Origin: Chitinophagaceae bacterium
Lineage (GTDB): Bacteria > Bacteroidota > Bacteroidia > Chitinophagales > Chitinophagaceae
Direction: 5' to 3'
Assembly (NCBI GenBank): GCA_017307755.1
Contig: JAFKGQ010000008.1
Span: 310,001 to 374,000 of the forward strand
Length of the DNA stretch: 64,000 nucleotides
In this document: positions 8,842 through 16,902 of the stretch, piece by piece
How positions within the stretch are numbered: position 1 is the stretch's first letter
Layout of the letters: the number at the start of each line of letters is the position of its first letter
Position numbers and translations under genes: made by a program
The notes under the pieces: generated by a model
Seen by the model: only the letters and a program-made list of their open reading frames with translations
What the model was told of the DNA's origin: nothing
The model's database searches: none

Positions 8842-10350
8842 TTATTCCATTCCTGTTTTTTCCAATCGTTTTAAAGCATTTTTACCTCCCTGATTACCGG
8901 GGTTTATTGCTATTGATCTCTTATACATGGCAACCGCCTCTTCTTTTTTTCCGGCTCTTGCCAATGCTTCCGCGTAACTGTCGTACGCATTCCAGCTATC
9001 GGGGAACAAAAGCGTGTTTATTTTTAATGCTTCCATTGCTTCAGTCATATAGCCGTCGTCCAGCATATCGTAGCTCATTCCATTCAATTCTCTTTCATTC
9101 ATCGGGTAATAATGCGCAGTATCCGTTTTCAGGCCGTTAAAAAGTACTGCGGCAGCGTCAGCGCCCTTTTCATGTAATTGTCTGGCATAGGCTCGCGCAA
9201 GCGATCTTTTAAAGACCAGGGCCGGGCCGCCATTCAAAATATAAAAAGTATTGATCCCCTGCGAAAGCAGCCCCCGGTGAGTGACGTTATCCAGGACAAT
9301 AATGGTTTGCTTCCTGGTAATATTTCTCAAAAAGACCGTGACCTCGCCCGGATCTCCACCGGAATGCCAAACGACTTTACCGTAGGTGCTGTCGCAAAGG
9401 ATCATCCAGCCTAAACCATAATAGGAATCCGTATGGCCACCAACTCCCATGACGGCCCTTTCTCCGTTGTTCAGCAAGGTTGGGCGAAAAGCTTCTTCCA
9501 GTATCTCAGGTTTGAGCAGTTTACCGCTATATAAGGCCTGATCGAATTTTAACAGATCGCCCGTGGTGCTTACAACACAATCGGGGCCAACAATTGCACC
9601 CAGTATAACGGCCGATATGTGATCCCGTTTTACAGAATCGACCCTTTTCAGACGGTCCGGAGCATAGCTGATAAATTCATAACGGATGGCCCGGTCAGGG
9701 TCGGCTACAGGAATAAGCGGTGTTTCAATATAGGTATGGGTCATCCCGGCCGGCAGGAAAATGTACTTTTTTAAATAATCCTGGAACTTCATACCGCTGA
9801 GCTTTTCCACCAAAAGCGCCAGGAGGCCGAATCCTGTATTAGAGTAACTAAATTTTTCGCCCGGCTTGAAGAGCAGCCCTCTCTTATCGTTCCTGAAAGC
9901 CGGGATCAGGTCATTCAGGGTATAGATCTTATCCGGGTTTTCCTGGTAGGGCTTTTCAAAGATCTGGTTGTCAGCCAGACCGGAAGTATGCGATAAAAGT
10001 TGCCGCAAAGTAATCGTGGACCAGGGAATATCCGGAAAATATTTTACGTAAGGGTCGTCGAGACTCAATTTACTTTTTTGTTTCAGCTGAAGGATAGCCA
10101 CTGCCGTAAAGATCTTGGAGACGGAGGCAAGGTTAAAGGTGGTTTCCTCCGCGTTCAGCAGCTGGTGTTCCGCATCAGCGTATCCAAAAGAATGTTGATA
10201 CATAACCCTTCCGTTCGCGGCTGCTAATACATTTCCGTTGAACTCATTGTTTTTAACAAGACCGGTGAACAAACTATCCAGTCTAAGGGGTATATCCTGG
10301 GCCTTTGCACCGGCTGCCGCCGATATGAATAAAATAAGCAGCAATTTCAT
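8842..10350 (-). CDS. Exported serine hydrolase, beta-lactamase class C/esterase-like, with C-terminal TPR
   Basis: This 502-residue protein has a signal peptide (ending AGAKAQ) and the penicillin-binding-like fold of class C beta-lactamases and D-aminopeptidases. The catalytic SxxK is SVSK at residues 76-79, the Tyr motif is YSN in FSYSNTGFG, and the third motif is HSGG in VVWHSGGDPG. The C-terminus carries a TPR-like region (AYDSYAEALARAGKKEEAVAMYKRSI), common in Bacteroidota homologues. Its start lies 3 bp after the anti-sigma-like gene, so the two are cotranscribed. Real substrates in this family are usually peptides or esters rather than beta-lactams. Confidence 0.85.
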   Translation of the reverse strand: MKLLLILFISAAAGAKAQDIPLRLDSLFTGLVKNNEFNGNVLAAANGRVMYQHSFGYADAEHQLLNAEETTFNLASVSKIFTAVAILQLKQKSKLSLDDPYVKYFPDIPWSTITLRQLLSHTSGLADNQIFEKPYQENPDKIYTLNDLIPAFRNDKRGLLFKPGEKFSYSNTGFGLLALLVEKLSGMKFQDYLKKYIFLPAGMTHTYIETPLIPVADPDRAIRYEFISYAPDRLKRVDSVKRDHISAVILGAIVGPDCVVSTTGDLLKFDQALYSGKLLKPEILEEAFRPTLLNNGERAVMGVGGHTDSYYGLGWMILCDSTYGKVVWHSGGDPGEVTVFLRNITRKQTIIVLDNVTHRGLLSQGINTFYILNGGPALVFKRSLARAYARQLHEKGADAAAVLFNGLKTDTAHYYPMNERELNGMSYDMLDDGYMTEAMEALKINTLLFPDSWNAYDSYAEALARAGKKEEAVAMYKRSIAINPGNQGGKNALKRLEKTGME

Positions 10351-10353
10351 AGA

Positions 10354-11037
10354 TCAATTTTTCTTTTTTAAGGAATCCTTACCGGCAGATATTTTATAAT
10401 CATCGCTGGTGATCCCTTTCACGCCTTTTGGCTTTTTAGGACGCACGGGCAGTGGAGCATATCCTGGATCATCATCAGGGATGGGGATCCTGTTCTTTTG
10501 TAAAGACGATGAGTCCGTCTTCGCCGGGAGCAAATTTTGTCTGGCCCCCGAATCCACACGAACACTATCTTTTGGAACGCCCCTGAACAATACCGTATCT
10601 TTTTTGACCTCGTCCGGCGCCACCGGTACAATTTTCTTTTTACCCGGCTTGTCCGTCGTATGGCTATCTTCGACGGGCGCCGGCGGCGACTCGACAGGTG
10701 CCGGCACAACAGACGGCCGCTCAACGGCCGGCGGCACAACAGAAGGCCGTTCATGCTTCTCCGGCGCTTTGTGACCAAAATACCACCATAGCAAAACAAC
10801 GACCGCCACTATCCCGGCAAGACCATACCAGCCTATACCTTTAAATATAGAAACAGACCCCTGAGCCGGCGCATTCGGCACATCCGGTGCGCCAGATCCA
10901 TCCGATCCATCCGGCACATCGGCAGGCGCATCCAGCTGCATTTCAATACTGGACCAGATACCGTCGGCCATATCCGGGACAGGCACCTGATGCAGTTTTT
11001 CTGCTATTAATTGCTCGTATGGTGTAATTTCATTCAC
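10354..11037 (-). CDS. Single-pass membrane protein, probable anti-sigma partner
   Basis: This 227-residue protein has a short cytoplasmic part beginning MNEITPYEQLIAEKLHQ, one membrane segment (GWYGLAGIVAVVVLLWWYF, about residues 72-90) and a Pro/Val-rich, Lys-rich outer tail with the repeat ERPSVVP. It has no family name I recognise. Start is a GTG that overlaps the last base of the sigma stop codon (TAGTG), which is the signature of translational coupling. Coupling to a sigma gene, topology and length suggest an anti-sigma factor; no zinc-binding HxxxCxxC motif is present, so this remains inference. Confidence 0.6.
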   Translation of the reverse strand: MNEITPYEQLIAEKLHQVPVPDMADGIWSSIEMQLDAPADVPDGSDGSGAPDVPNAPAQGSVSIFKGIGWYGLAGIVAVVVLLWWYFGHKAPEKHERPSVVPPAVERPSVVPAPVESPPAPVEDSHTTDKPGKKKIVPVAPDEVKKDTVLFRGVPKDSVRVDSGARQNLLPAKTDSSSLQKNRIPIPDDDPGYAPLPVRPKKPKGVKGITSDDYKISAGKDSLKKKN

Positions 11038-11570
11038 TAAATTTTTAACGCATTTATTTTTTGTTGGAGGATTTTTCTTGCTTCACTCAAATGCCATTTA
11101 CTGGTGCCTTCACTGATGTTTAACTGAGCTGCGATTTCCTTGTGGGTATACCCATCGATAGCATACATGACAAACACGGCATGGGTAGCACGCGGCAGCT
11201 GCCTTACCAGTTCCAGGATGGCCGCCGCATCTGTTCTCTCAATAATATCGTTATTAACGTGCGGCTCTTCCGCGGTGTCGAGCATTAGGTTGGAGAATTG
11301 GCTTCGTTGCTTTATGTGATCCAACGATTCATTAATGACGATCTTTTTCAGCCAGCCGTGAAAATTCCCTTTTGTCGCATCATAGGAATGGATACTCCTG
11401 AACATCTTTACAAAGGCATGACCCAAGATGTCAGCCGCCTCATGTTCGTCGATGGCATAGCGCATGGCAATAGCCATGGCAAAGCCGTACAGCTGCCGGT
11501 ACAATTGCTCCTGCGCCTTTCTACTGCCTTTGCGGCAATCACTGATAATATCGATCAGGTCCTGCTCCAG
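11037..11570 (-). CDS. ECF-type RNA polymerase sigma factor, apparently with a CTG start
   Basis: Sigma region 2 (QLYGFAMAIAMRYAIDEHEAADILGHAFVKMF) and region 4 helix-turn-helix (YTHKEIAAQLNISEGTSKWHLSEARKIL) identify an ECF sigma factor. The first canonical start in frame is TTG at 11504, which cuts into region 2. The frame stays open for 22 more codons (LEQDLIDIISDCRKGSRKAQEQ), exactly the usual N-terminus, back to a CTG at 11570; the next in-frame stop is two codons further. An AAAAGGTGA Shine-Dalgarno-like run lies about 10 nt before the CTG. The full product would be 177 residues. Either CTG is used or the ATG was lost. Confidence 0.75.
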   Translation of the reverse strand: MEQDLIDIISDCRKGSRKAQEQLYRQLYGFAMAIAMRYAIDEHEAADILGHAFVKMFRSIHSYDATKGNFHGWLKKIVINESLDHIKQRSQFSNLMLDTAEEPHVNNDIIERTDAAAILELVRQLPRATHAVFVMYAIDGYTHKEIAAQLNISEGTSKWHLSEARKILQQKINALKI

Positions 11571-11595
11571 TGATTATTTCACCTTTTTTGATAAA

Positions 11596-12423
11596 CTACC
11601 ATTTTTCATCATGAACCCTCCTGGCAAAAATGGCCGTTGCAATAGCGCTGACATTTAACTTCTCCGCAGGCTCCAACTCATTGTAGAACCAGATATTCCG
11701 GTCGATCATATCAACGATGGCAATCACGCCGCCATCGATACTTAGCTCATAACCCGACAGTATTTTAAACGGCATCTGAACCGTCTTACCATTAGACAAA
11801 ACCGTATTTTTAATGATCACCGGTTTTATAACAATCGTATCATTCCCATTCGTCGCCAGGCCATAAGCTCCCTGTTTGAAATAAGTGAGCGAGTTCTCAT
11901 CATTCCCCTTTTTCGCGTCATAAAAATTCGTCATCACCAACTCCCAGGGTCTACTGTCCCTTATCGTATCCGTCCTGATGATCGCGGAAAATATATACGT
12001 GTATTGCTCCAATTTACCGACCTTATTGAAGATGCTTCCGCTATTAAAAGCCTCAAATTCCATCCCTGTCGTAAATTGCTTCTCATCAGCGAAGACCTCC
12101 GCATAATTCCTTCCATCGGTCAGTGTGTAACGGAACCTCGCTTTTTCTTGTGTAACCGTTTCACTTTTCTGAATACCGATCTGATTTAGCAGGAAATTTT
12201 CCAAAAAGAAATCGCGGCCCCACCCTTCCGTGCTCGTATGCATGCCCCTTTTTATCCTGGAAGTGGTGAAATTGGCAAAGGTCATTTTATTGCCCCTTGC
12301 ACCCTCTACATGCTGCATAGTGGCCTGTTGCTTAAAGGTTTCGGGGATGGTAAGCTTTATTGAACTGGTAGTACACCCCGCCCAACAGACCGTACAGATT
12401 ATTATTAATACGGTGTTTCTCAT
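11596..12423 (-). CDS. Lipoprotein of unknown function
   Basis: This 275-residue protein begins MRNTVLIIICTVCWAGCTTSS, a lipoprotein signal with the lipidated Cys in WAGC. The rest looks like a beta-rich periplasmic domain with no recognised family. The ATG at 12423 was chosen over 12462 because a good -7 box (12441-12448) lies 18 nt upstream of it. The sigma gene begins 26 nt after its stop, so it probably heads the lipoprotein-sigma-anti-sigma-hydrolase unit. Confidence 0.65.
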   Translation of the reverse strand: MRNTVLIIICTVCWAGCTTSSIKLTIPETFKQQATMQHVEGARGNKMTFANFTTSRIKRGMHTSTEGWGRDFFLENFLLNQIGIQKSETVTQEKARFRYTLTDGRNYAEVFADEKQFTTGMEFEAFNSGSIFNKVGKLEQYTYIFSAIIRTDTIRDSRPWELVMTNFYDAKKGNDENSLTYFKQGAYGLATNGNDTIVIKPVIIKNTVLSNGKTVQMPFKILSGYELSIDGGVIAIVDMIDRNIWFYNELEPAEKLNVSAIATAIFARRVHDEKW

Positions 12424-12440
12424 GTTATTTTTTAACGCTG

Positions 12441-12448
12441 CAAAGATA
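12441..12448 (-). promoter_or_regulatory. -7 promoter box of the lipoprotein/sigma operon
   Basis: On the minus strand this reads TATCTTTG, an exact match to TAnnTTTG, 18 nt before the ATG at 12423. No exact -33 TTTG is seen. Confidence 0.5.
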
Positions 12449-12595
12449 CTTATCAATGTCATATGTATTTAAATAATCAATAATTCAATCACCTTTTGGA
12501 ACTGATCTCCAGGTTAATACCCCGGTTTTTTGGTAAAGGTTGGGATACCCTGAAAAAAAAAATTCTCCATCCTACCCAACCATCCGGGTATATGA

Positions 12596-13099
12596 ATGGG
12601 TACTACTATGAAAACGCAATTTCACAAACTCCTTAAAAAGACAAATATGAACGTGAGCAAAGCAACAACAATGAAAAGAGCTTTAATGGTAATGGTTAGC
12701 AGCAGTGTACTTTTTGCATGTAAAAAAGAAAAAGACAACACCTCCGGGTGCCCTATTACAGTGGACAATCTTTCAGGCGCCTACAAACTTACGGCATTGC
12801 AATACAAAGCCAGCGCAAATGCCGACCCCGCGGATTATCTGGCCTATATGGATGACTGCGAAAAAGATGATACTATGATCCTAAAAAATGACGGCACCTA
12901 CAAAAAAGATGATGCCGGCACCGTTTGTGATCCCGAAGAGACAGCCAGCGGCACCTGGCAGCTCCACGGCAATACATTGACCAGCGATGGTACGCTAAAT
13001 GGTACCATTGCCAGTTTTGATTGCAAAAAGCTGGTCTATTATATAGACAATGCACTAAAGCCAGGGGATAGACTGACATATACCCTTGAAAAACAATAG
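12596..13099 (+). CDS. Small lipocalin-like lipoprotein
   Basis: The C-terminal ~120 residues resemble the lipocalin-like domains of small Bacteroidota lipoproteins: LSGAYKLTALQY, a TMILKNDGTYKKDD strand pair, GTWQLHGNTLT, and a final strand DRLTYTLEK. The lipobox is VLFAC within MKRALMVMVSSSVLFACKK. Possible starts are 12596, 12608, 12647 and 12671; the last gives the most ordinary signal peptide, while 12596 is the longest frame. Function is unknown; binding of a small hydrophobic ligand is only a family guess. A strong terminator follows. Confidence 0.65.
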   Translation: MGTTMKTQFHKLLKKTNMNVSKATTMKRALMVMVSSSVLFACKKEKDNTSGCPITVDNLSGAYKLTALQYKASANADPADYLAYMDDCEKDDTMILKNDGTYKKDDAGTVCDPEETASGTWQLHGNTLTSDGTLNGTIASFDCKKLVYYIDNALKPGDRLTYTLEKQ

Positions 13100-13126
13100 T
13101 AAACAAACCTGATTGACTAAAAAGGG

Positions 13127-13152
13127 CCCGCTCCTGCAGGAGCGGGTTTTTT
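13127..13152 (+). terminator. Intrinsic terminator after the lipocalin-like gene
   Basis: A perfect 8-bp stem CCCGCTCC / GGAGCGGG with TGCA loop (13127-13146) is followed by six T. It lies inside the TTG-started longest frame of the next gene, which shows that frame's first codons are not used. Confidence 0.85.
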
Positions 13153-13170
13153 ATAAAAGAAAAATTTCTT

Positions 13171-13178
13171 TACCTTGT
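13171..13178 (+). promoter_or_regulatory. Possible -7 box for the TPR lipoprotein gene
   Basis: TACCTTGT is a degenerate TAnnTTTG. It lies between the terminator and the coding region, 18 nt before the proposed ATA start at 13197, matching spacing elsewhere in the window. Confidence 0.35.
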
Positions 13179-13196
13179 AGGAGCATCCTAACGACC

Positions 13197-14909
13197 ATAA
13201 GAACGCTGCTCTACTATATCGCCATTGCCATTCTCACCGCTGGCTGTAACCAGACAGATACACCGTCCGGCAAGACGGATTCGGTGGTAAAAAATATGCC
13301 CGCCGGCTGCGCGCCTGCCATATCCGACAAAAGCTGGTATACTTCCGGCGCCAAAGCTCCGCTGTTCAAAGGCCTCGAAGGCATCGATCTAAAGATCACC
13401 ACGGGTAGTCAGGAAGCCCAAAAGTATTTCAGCCAGGGGATGATGTTATCTTACGGTTTCAATCATGCCGAGGCGGCCCGCTCGTTCTTCGAAGCGACAA
13501 GACTTGACACCGCCTGCGCCATGGCTTATTGGGGCTATGCATATGTACTGGGCCCCAACTACAATGCGGGGATGGAGGAAGACAATTACCAACGGGCGTA
13601 CGCAGCCATACAAAAAGCCCTCTCGCTTTCATCAAAATGTACAAAAAAAGAGCAGGACCTCATCCAGGCCCTGACCTACCGTTATGCAGCTACCCCCCCG
13701 GCGGACCGAAAACCCCTGGATATCGCGTTTTCCGGCGCCATGAAAAAAGTGTACAATAAATATCCTTCCGACCCTGATGTTAGCGCTATATACGTCGAGT
13801 CATTGATGGACCAGCACCCCTGGGATCTCTATGATAAAAAGACCAGACAGCCCAAACCCTGGACAGGGGAAATAGTCACCGTGCTCGAACGTTTAAAAAA
13901 ATTACATCCCCATCATCCGGGTGCCCCCCATTTTTATATCCATGCCGTGGAGGCTTCAAAAGTCCCGGGAAGAGGTCTGGAAAGCGCCAGACTGCTGACA
14001 ACACTCGTGCCCGGCTCCGGTCACCTTATACATATGCCCTCGCATATTTATATACGGACAGGCGATTACCATTTGGGCTCCCTGGTCAATATCGCGGCAG
14101 TAAACGTAGACAGCAGCTATATCACAGCCTGTCATGCCCAGGGCGCGTACCCCCTTGCCTACTATCCTCATAATTATCATTTTCTTGCCGCAACAGCTAC
14201 TCTGGAAGGTAATTCAAAACTGGCATGGACAGCCGCCAGAAAAGTGCAGGAGAATACTGCCCAGGATATTATGAAATTGCCGGGCTGGGGAACATTACAG
14301 CATTATTATACCATTCCTTATTATGTAGGAGTAAAGCTGGAGATGTGGGATAGCATCCTTGCCATAAAGCCGCCGGAAGAAACGCTGATCTATCCAAGGG
14401 CGGTGTGGCACTATGCGAGAGGCATGGCATACCTGGGGAAGGATAGAGTACCCGAGGCAGAGCATGAACTTTCACAGCTCATAAGCCTGTCAAAAGATAC
14501 TATACTAAAAAAAATGACGATCTGGGACATCAATAGCATGAATGAGATCGTTCAGATTGCCGTAAACGTATTGTCGGCAAACGTTTATCATAAAAAGAAG
14601 GAATCCGACCAGGCGATCGATCTGCTCACGAGAGCCGTCGAAATAGAAGATCAGTTAAATTATAACGAGCCGCCCGATTGGTTTTTTTCGGTAAGACATT
14701 ATCTGGGGAGCGTTTTGCTGGCAACGGAAAAATATGCGGAGGCTGAAAGTGTCTATTTACGGGACCTGAGCATCTATCCCCGGAATGGATGGGCGCTGAG
14801 AGGTCTTTATCAGGCCTTGCAAAAACAAGGGAAGGACAAACAGGCCCGGGATGTAAAAAAACAATTCGATAAGGCATGGGCCTACGCAGATATTTCTAAT
14901 CCCCTTTAA
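13197..14909 (+). CDS. TPR-repeat lipoprotein, apparently with an ATA start
   Basis: This ~570-residue protein has a lipoprotein signal (LLYYIAIAILTAGC) and then TPR-like helical pairs: NHAEAARSFFEATRLDTACAMAYWGYAYVLG near the N-terminus and YAEAESVYLRDLSIYPRNGWALRGLYQAL near the C-terminus. Conserved blocks between are HHPGAPHFYIHAVEA and HLIHMPSHIYIRTGDY, typical of a widespread uncharacterised TPR family. There is no in-frame ATG, GTG or TTG between the upstream terminator and the signal peptide. The expected start MRTLLYY is encoded as ATA AGA ACG at 13197. The family is fairly clear; the function is unknown. Confidence 0.75.
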   Translation: MRTLLYYIAIAILTAGCNQTDTPSGKTDSVVKNMPAGCAPAISDKSWYTSGAKAPLFKGLEGIDLKITTGSQEAQKYFSQGMMLSYGFNHAEAARSFFEATRLDTACAMAYWGYAYVLGPNYNAGMEEDNYQRAYAAIQKALSLSSKCTKKEQDLIQALTYRYAATPPADRKPLDIAFSGAMKKVYNKYPSDPDVSAIYVESLMDQHPWDLYDKKTRQPKPWTGEIVTVLERLKKLHPHHPGAPHFYIHAVEASKVPGRGLESARLLTTLVPGSGHLIHMPSHIYIRTGDYHLGSLVNIAAVNVDSSYITACHAQGAYPLAYYPHNYHFLAATATLEGNSKLAWTAARKVQENTAQDIMKLPGWGTLQHYYTIPYYVGVKLEMWDSILAIKPPEETLIYPRAVWHYARGMAYLGKDRVPEAEHELSQLISLSKDTILKKMTIWDINSMNEIVQIAVNVLSANVYHKKKESDQAIDLLTRAVEIEDQLNYNEPPDWFFSVRHYLGSVLLATEKYAEAESVYLRDLSIYPRNGWALRGLYQALQKQGKDKQARDVKKQFDKAWAYADISNPL

Positions 14910-14958
14910 AAATTTGGATCAACATATAATAGCACTGTAAATCAATTAATTATAAAAA

Positions 14959-14996
14959 AACTATAAAATATAGTTTGAAAACTAGAAAATATAGTT
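14959..14996 (+). promoter_or_regulatory. Tandem BlaI/MecI-type operators
   Basis: Two dyads, AACTATA-AAA-TATAGTT (14959-14975, perfect) and AACTAGA-AAA-TATAGTT (14980-14996, one mismatch), have centres 21 bp apart, two helical turns. They lie directly before the blaI-like gene. BlaI/MecI dimers bind such short A/T dyads, so autorepression is a strong inference. Confidence 0.65.
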
Positions 14997-15017
14997 ACCT
15001 TCATGGAAATACTTGCC

Positions 15018-15383
15018 ATGAAGAAATTAACCGCTAAGGAAGAGGAGATCATGGGGCTTTTCTGGGAAAAAGGCCCTCTTTTTATCAAACAGCTGCAGGA
15101 GTTGTACGAAGAGCCCCGTCCTCATTTCAATACTTTATCCACCATCGCCCGGACCCTGGAAGAGAAAGGGTTCCTCACCCACACCGTATACGGCCCCACC
15201 TATCTGTACCAGGCCGCCATCACCGCCGAGGAATATCACCGGGGCACCCTGCAAGGCGTCGTCCACAAATACTTTTCCAATTCCTACAAACGGGTTGTCT
15301 CCGCTCTCATCGAAGAAGAGAATATAAGCCTGGAGGAATTAAAGACGCTCATCGAAGAAATAGAAAAAAAGAAAAAATCTTAA
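15018..15383 (+). CDS. BlaI/MecI/CopY-family transcriptional repressor
   Basis: This 121-residue winged-helix repressor has the family pattern: LTAKEEEIMGLFWEKGPLFI, then the recognition region HFNTLSTIARTLEEKGFLTH, and a C-terminal dimer region. The dimer region contains SNSYKRVVSALIEEENISLEELKTLIEEI, where the antirepressor protease would normally cut. The start at 15018 (MKKLTAKE) is preferred; 15003 adds five residues and lies only 7 nt after the second operator. The blaR1-like gene begins 4 bp after the stop. It probably represses this operon until the M56 protease removes it. Confidence 0.88.
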   Translation: MKKLTAKEEEIMGLFWEKGPLFIKQLQELYEEPRPHFNTLSTIARTLEEKGFLTHTVYGPTYLYQAAITAEEYHRGTLQGVVHKYFSNSYKRVVSALIEEENISLEELKTLIEEIEKKKKS

Positions 15384-15387
15384 TCCC

Positions 15388-16881
15388 ATGGGCTTGCTAT
15401 TCATACATATCATCAAGTCATCCCTTTGCCTCATCGTCTTTTATTTTGCCTATAAGTTATTAGTAAGCAAAGAGACTTTTTATAAGGCCAACCGCTTTAT
15501 CCTGATCAGCATCATCCTATTTTCCGTCCTGATACCTTTCTTCCAGCTGACCATCCACCAACCAGTGGTCGCCGCCGTCCCGGTACAGGTAACACATCTG
15601 GAGACACTACTTTTACAACAGCATATGCAGGTCAACGTCCTTGCGGCAGACGGGGCGACTATTTTTTATTCGCTCTTATGCCTTGTCTATCTCGCCGGCG
15701 CACTCTCGCAGTTGGTCATCACCTGTATCAATTTTATAAAGGTCCACCGGATGACGACCAGGGCAACCCGGATCACCTGCGGCGACTGCGTATTAGCACT
15801 GACAGATCATGAGCAGTCTCCCTTCAGCTGGGGCAAGTACATCGTACTGTCAAAAAAGGAATACGCGTCCAACCCGGAAATCATCATCCAGCATGAGCTG
15901 ATCCATATAAAGAAAAGACATTCCCTCGACCTTCTGCTGGCGGAGCTGGCCGTCATCGCCTTCTGGTTCAACCCGGTGATCTGGCTTTTAAAGACGGAAT
16001 TAAAGGACACCCACGAATTTGAGGTGGACAATACCCTGCTGGAAATGGGTGTCGATGCCAAACAGTATCAGCTGCTGCTGATAAAAAAAGCCGTGGGTGA
16101 AAAAGTATACTCCATCGCCAACAGCTTTAATCAAAGCCGGCTGAGCATCCGCATCAGGATGATGCTGCGGCAAAGGTCCAACCCCTGGGCCCGGCTAAAA
16201 TATGTGTGCATCTTCGCGCTGACCTTTTTCTCCGTCATCGTGTTCGCCCGGCCGGAAATCACGGCCAAAGTAAAAAACATCACCACCAGGAACCTGGGCG
16301 CCCTGTTACAGACAGGCGGCAGCCGTCTGATACAAAACGTTAGTCCGGCAAAGACCCCGCCCCTTCAAAACGCACCCAGGACAGCGGTGATCGTAAAAAA
16401 ACCCGCGCCTGTCGCGGAGCCCCTATCCCCTGTTACAGTCCCCTCTGCCCCTGCGCCCACCCAACACTCACCCCTCTGTTTTGTAGACGGTAAACAGACC
16501 ACCTACGAGGAGTTCATGAAGATCAATTCCGCCCGGATCAAGACAGTAAAAGTATTGAAGGAGGAAGAAGCTATAAAGACGTACGGCGAACAGGGAAAGA
16601 ATGGCGCCATCCTTGTCACGCTGGCCGCGAATGTCAGCCTGTCCGAGCCGGCCGCCATGCCGCAAATGTCCACCGGCGCTAATCCGATCTTTGTGTTCCT
16701 CATAGATGGGAAGCCCGTCGGCGAAGCCGAACAGGCCATATTCGCCAAACAGGTGAGAACCATCATCAACAACCCCGCTATTACGGAGAGCGTCATTATG
16801 ATCACGGGAAAAGAGGCCATAAAAAGATATGGAGAGAAGGCTGTCAGCGGCGTGATGGAAATATACCTGAAAAAACAATAA
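15388..16881 (+). CDS. BlaR1-family M56 membrane metallopeptidase with duplicated plug-like C-terminal domain
   Basis: The 497-residue product has membrane segments near residues 6-22, 36-54, 92-115 and 272-287. The zinc motif HELIH at 169-173 is followed by the Glu ligand region THEFEVD at 208-214. BlaR1 proteins sense a wall-damage signal outside and cleave the BlaI repressor. Here the outer penicillin-binding sensor is absent. After a Pro-rich linker (320-360) there are instead two similar ~70-residue units, FVDGKQTTYEEF...AIKTYGEQGKNGAILVTL and FLIDGKPV...AIKRYGEKAVSGVMEIYL. These resemble the TonB-receptor plug motif, so the sensed ligand may differ from beta-lactams. Confidence 0.88.
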   Translation: MGLLFIHIIKSSLCLIVFYFAYKLLVSKETFYKANRFILISIILFSVLIPFFQLTIHQPVVAAVPVQVTHLETLLLQQHMQVNVLAADGATIFYSLLCLVYLAGALSQLVITCINFIKVHRMTTRATRITCGDCVLALTDHEQSPFSWGKYIVLSKKEYASNPEIIIQHELIHIKKRHSLDLLLAELAVIAFWFNPVIWLLKTELKDTHEFEVDNTLLEMGVDAKQYQLLLIKKAVGEKVYSIANSFNQSRLSIRIRMMLRQRSNPWARLKYVCIFALTFFSVIVFARPEITAKVKNITTRNLGALLQTGGSRLIQNVSPAKTPPLQNAPRTAVIVKKPAPVAEPLSPVTVPSAPAPTQHSPLCFVDGKQTTYEEFMKINSARIKTVKVLKEEEAIKTYGEQGKNGAILVTLAANVSLSEPAAMPQMSTGANPIFVFLIDGKPVGEAEQAIFAKQVRTIINNPAITESVIMITGKEAIKRYGEKAVSGVMEIYLKKQ

Positions 16882-16902
16882 TCACCCCCCAATACAACGA
16901 TC

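Noticed and set aside
13113..13196. Longer N-terminus of the TPR lipoprotein from a TTG at 13113
   Set aside because: The first codons lie inside a strong intrinsic terminator and upstream of the probable promoter, and the added residues do not form a signal peptide.
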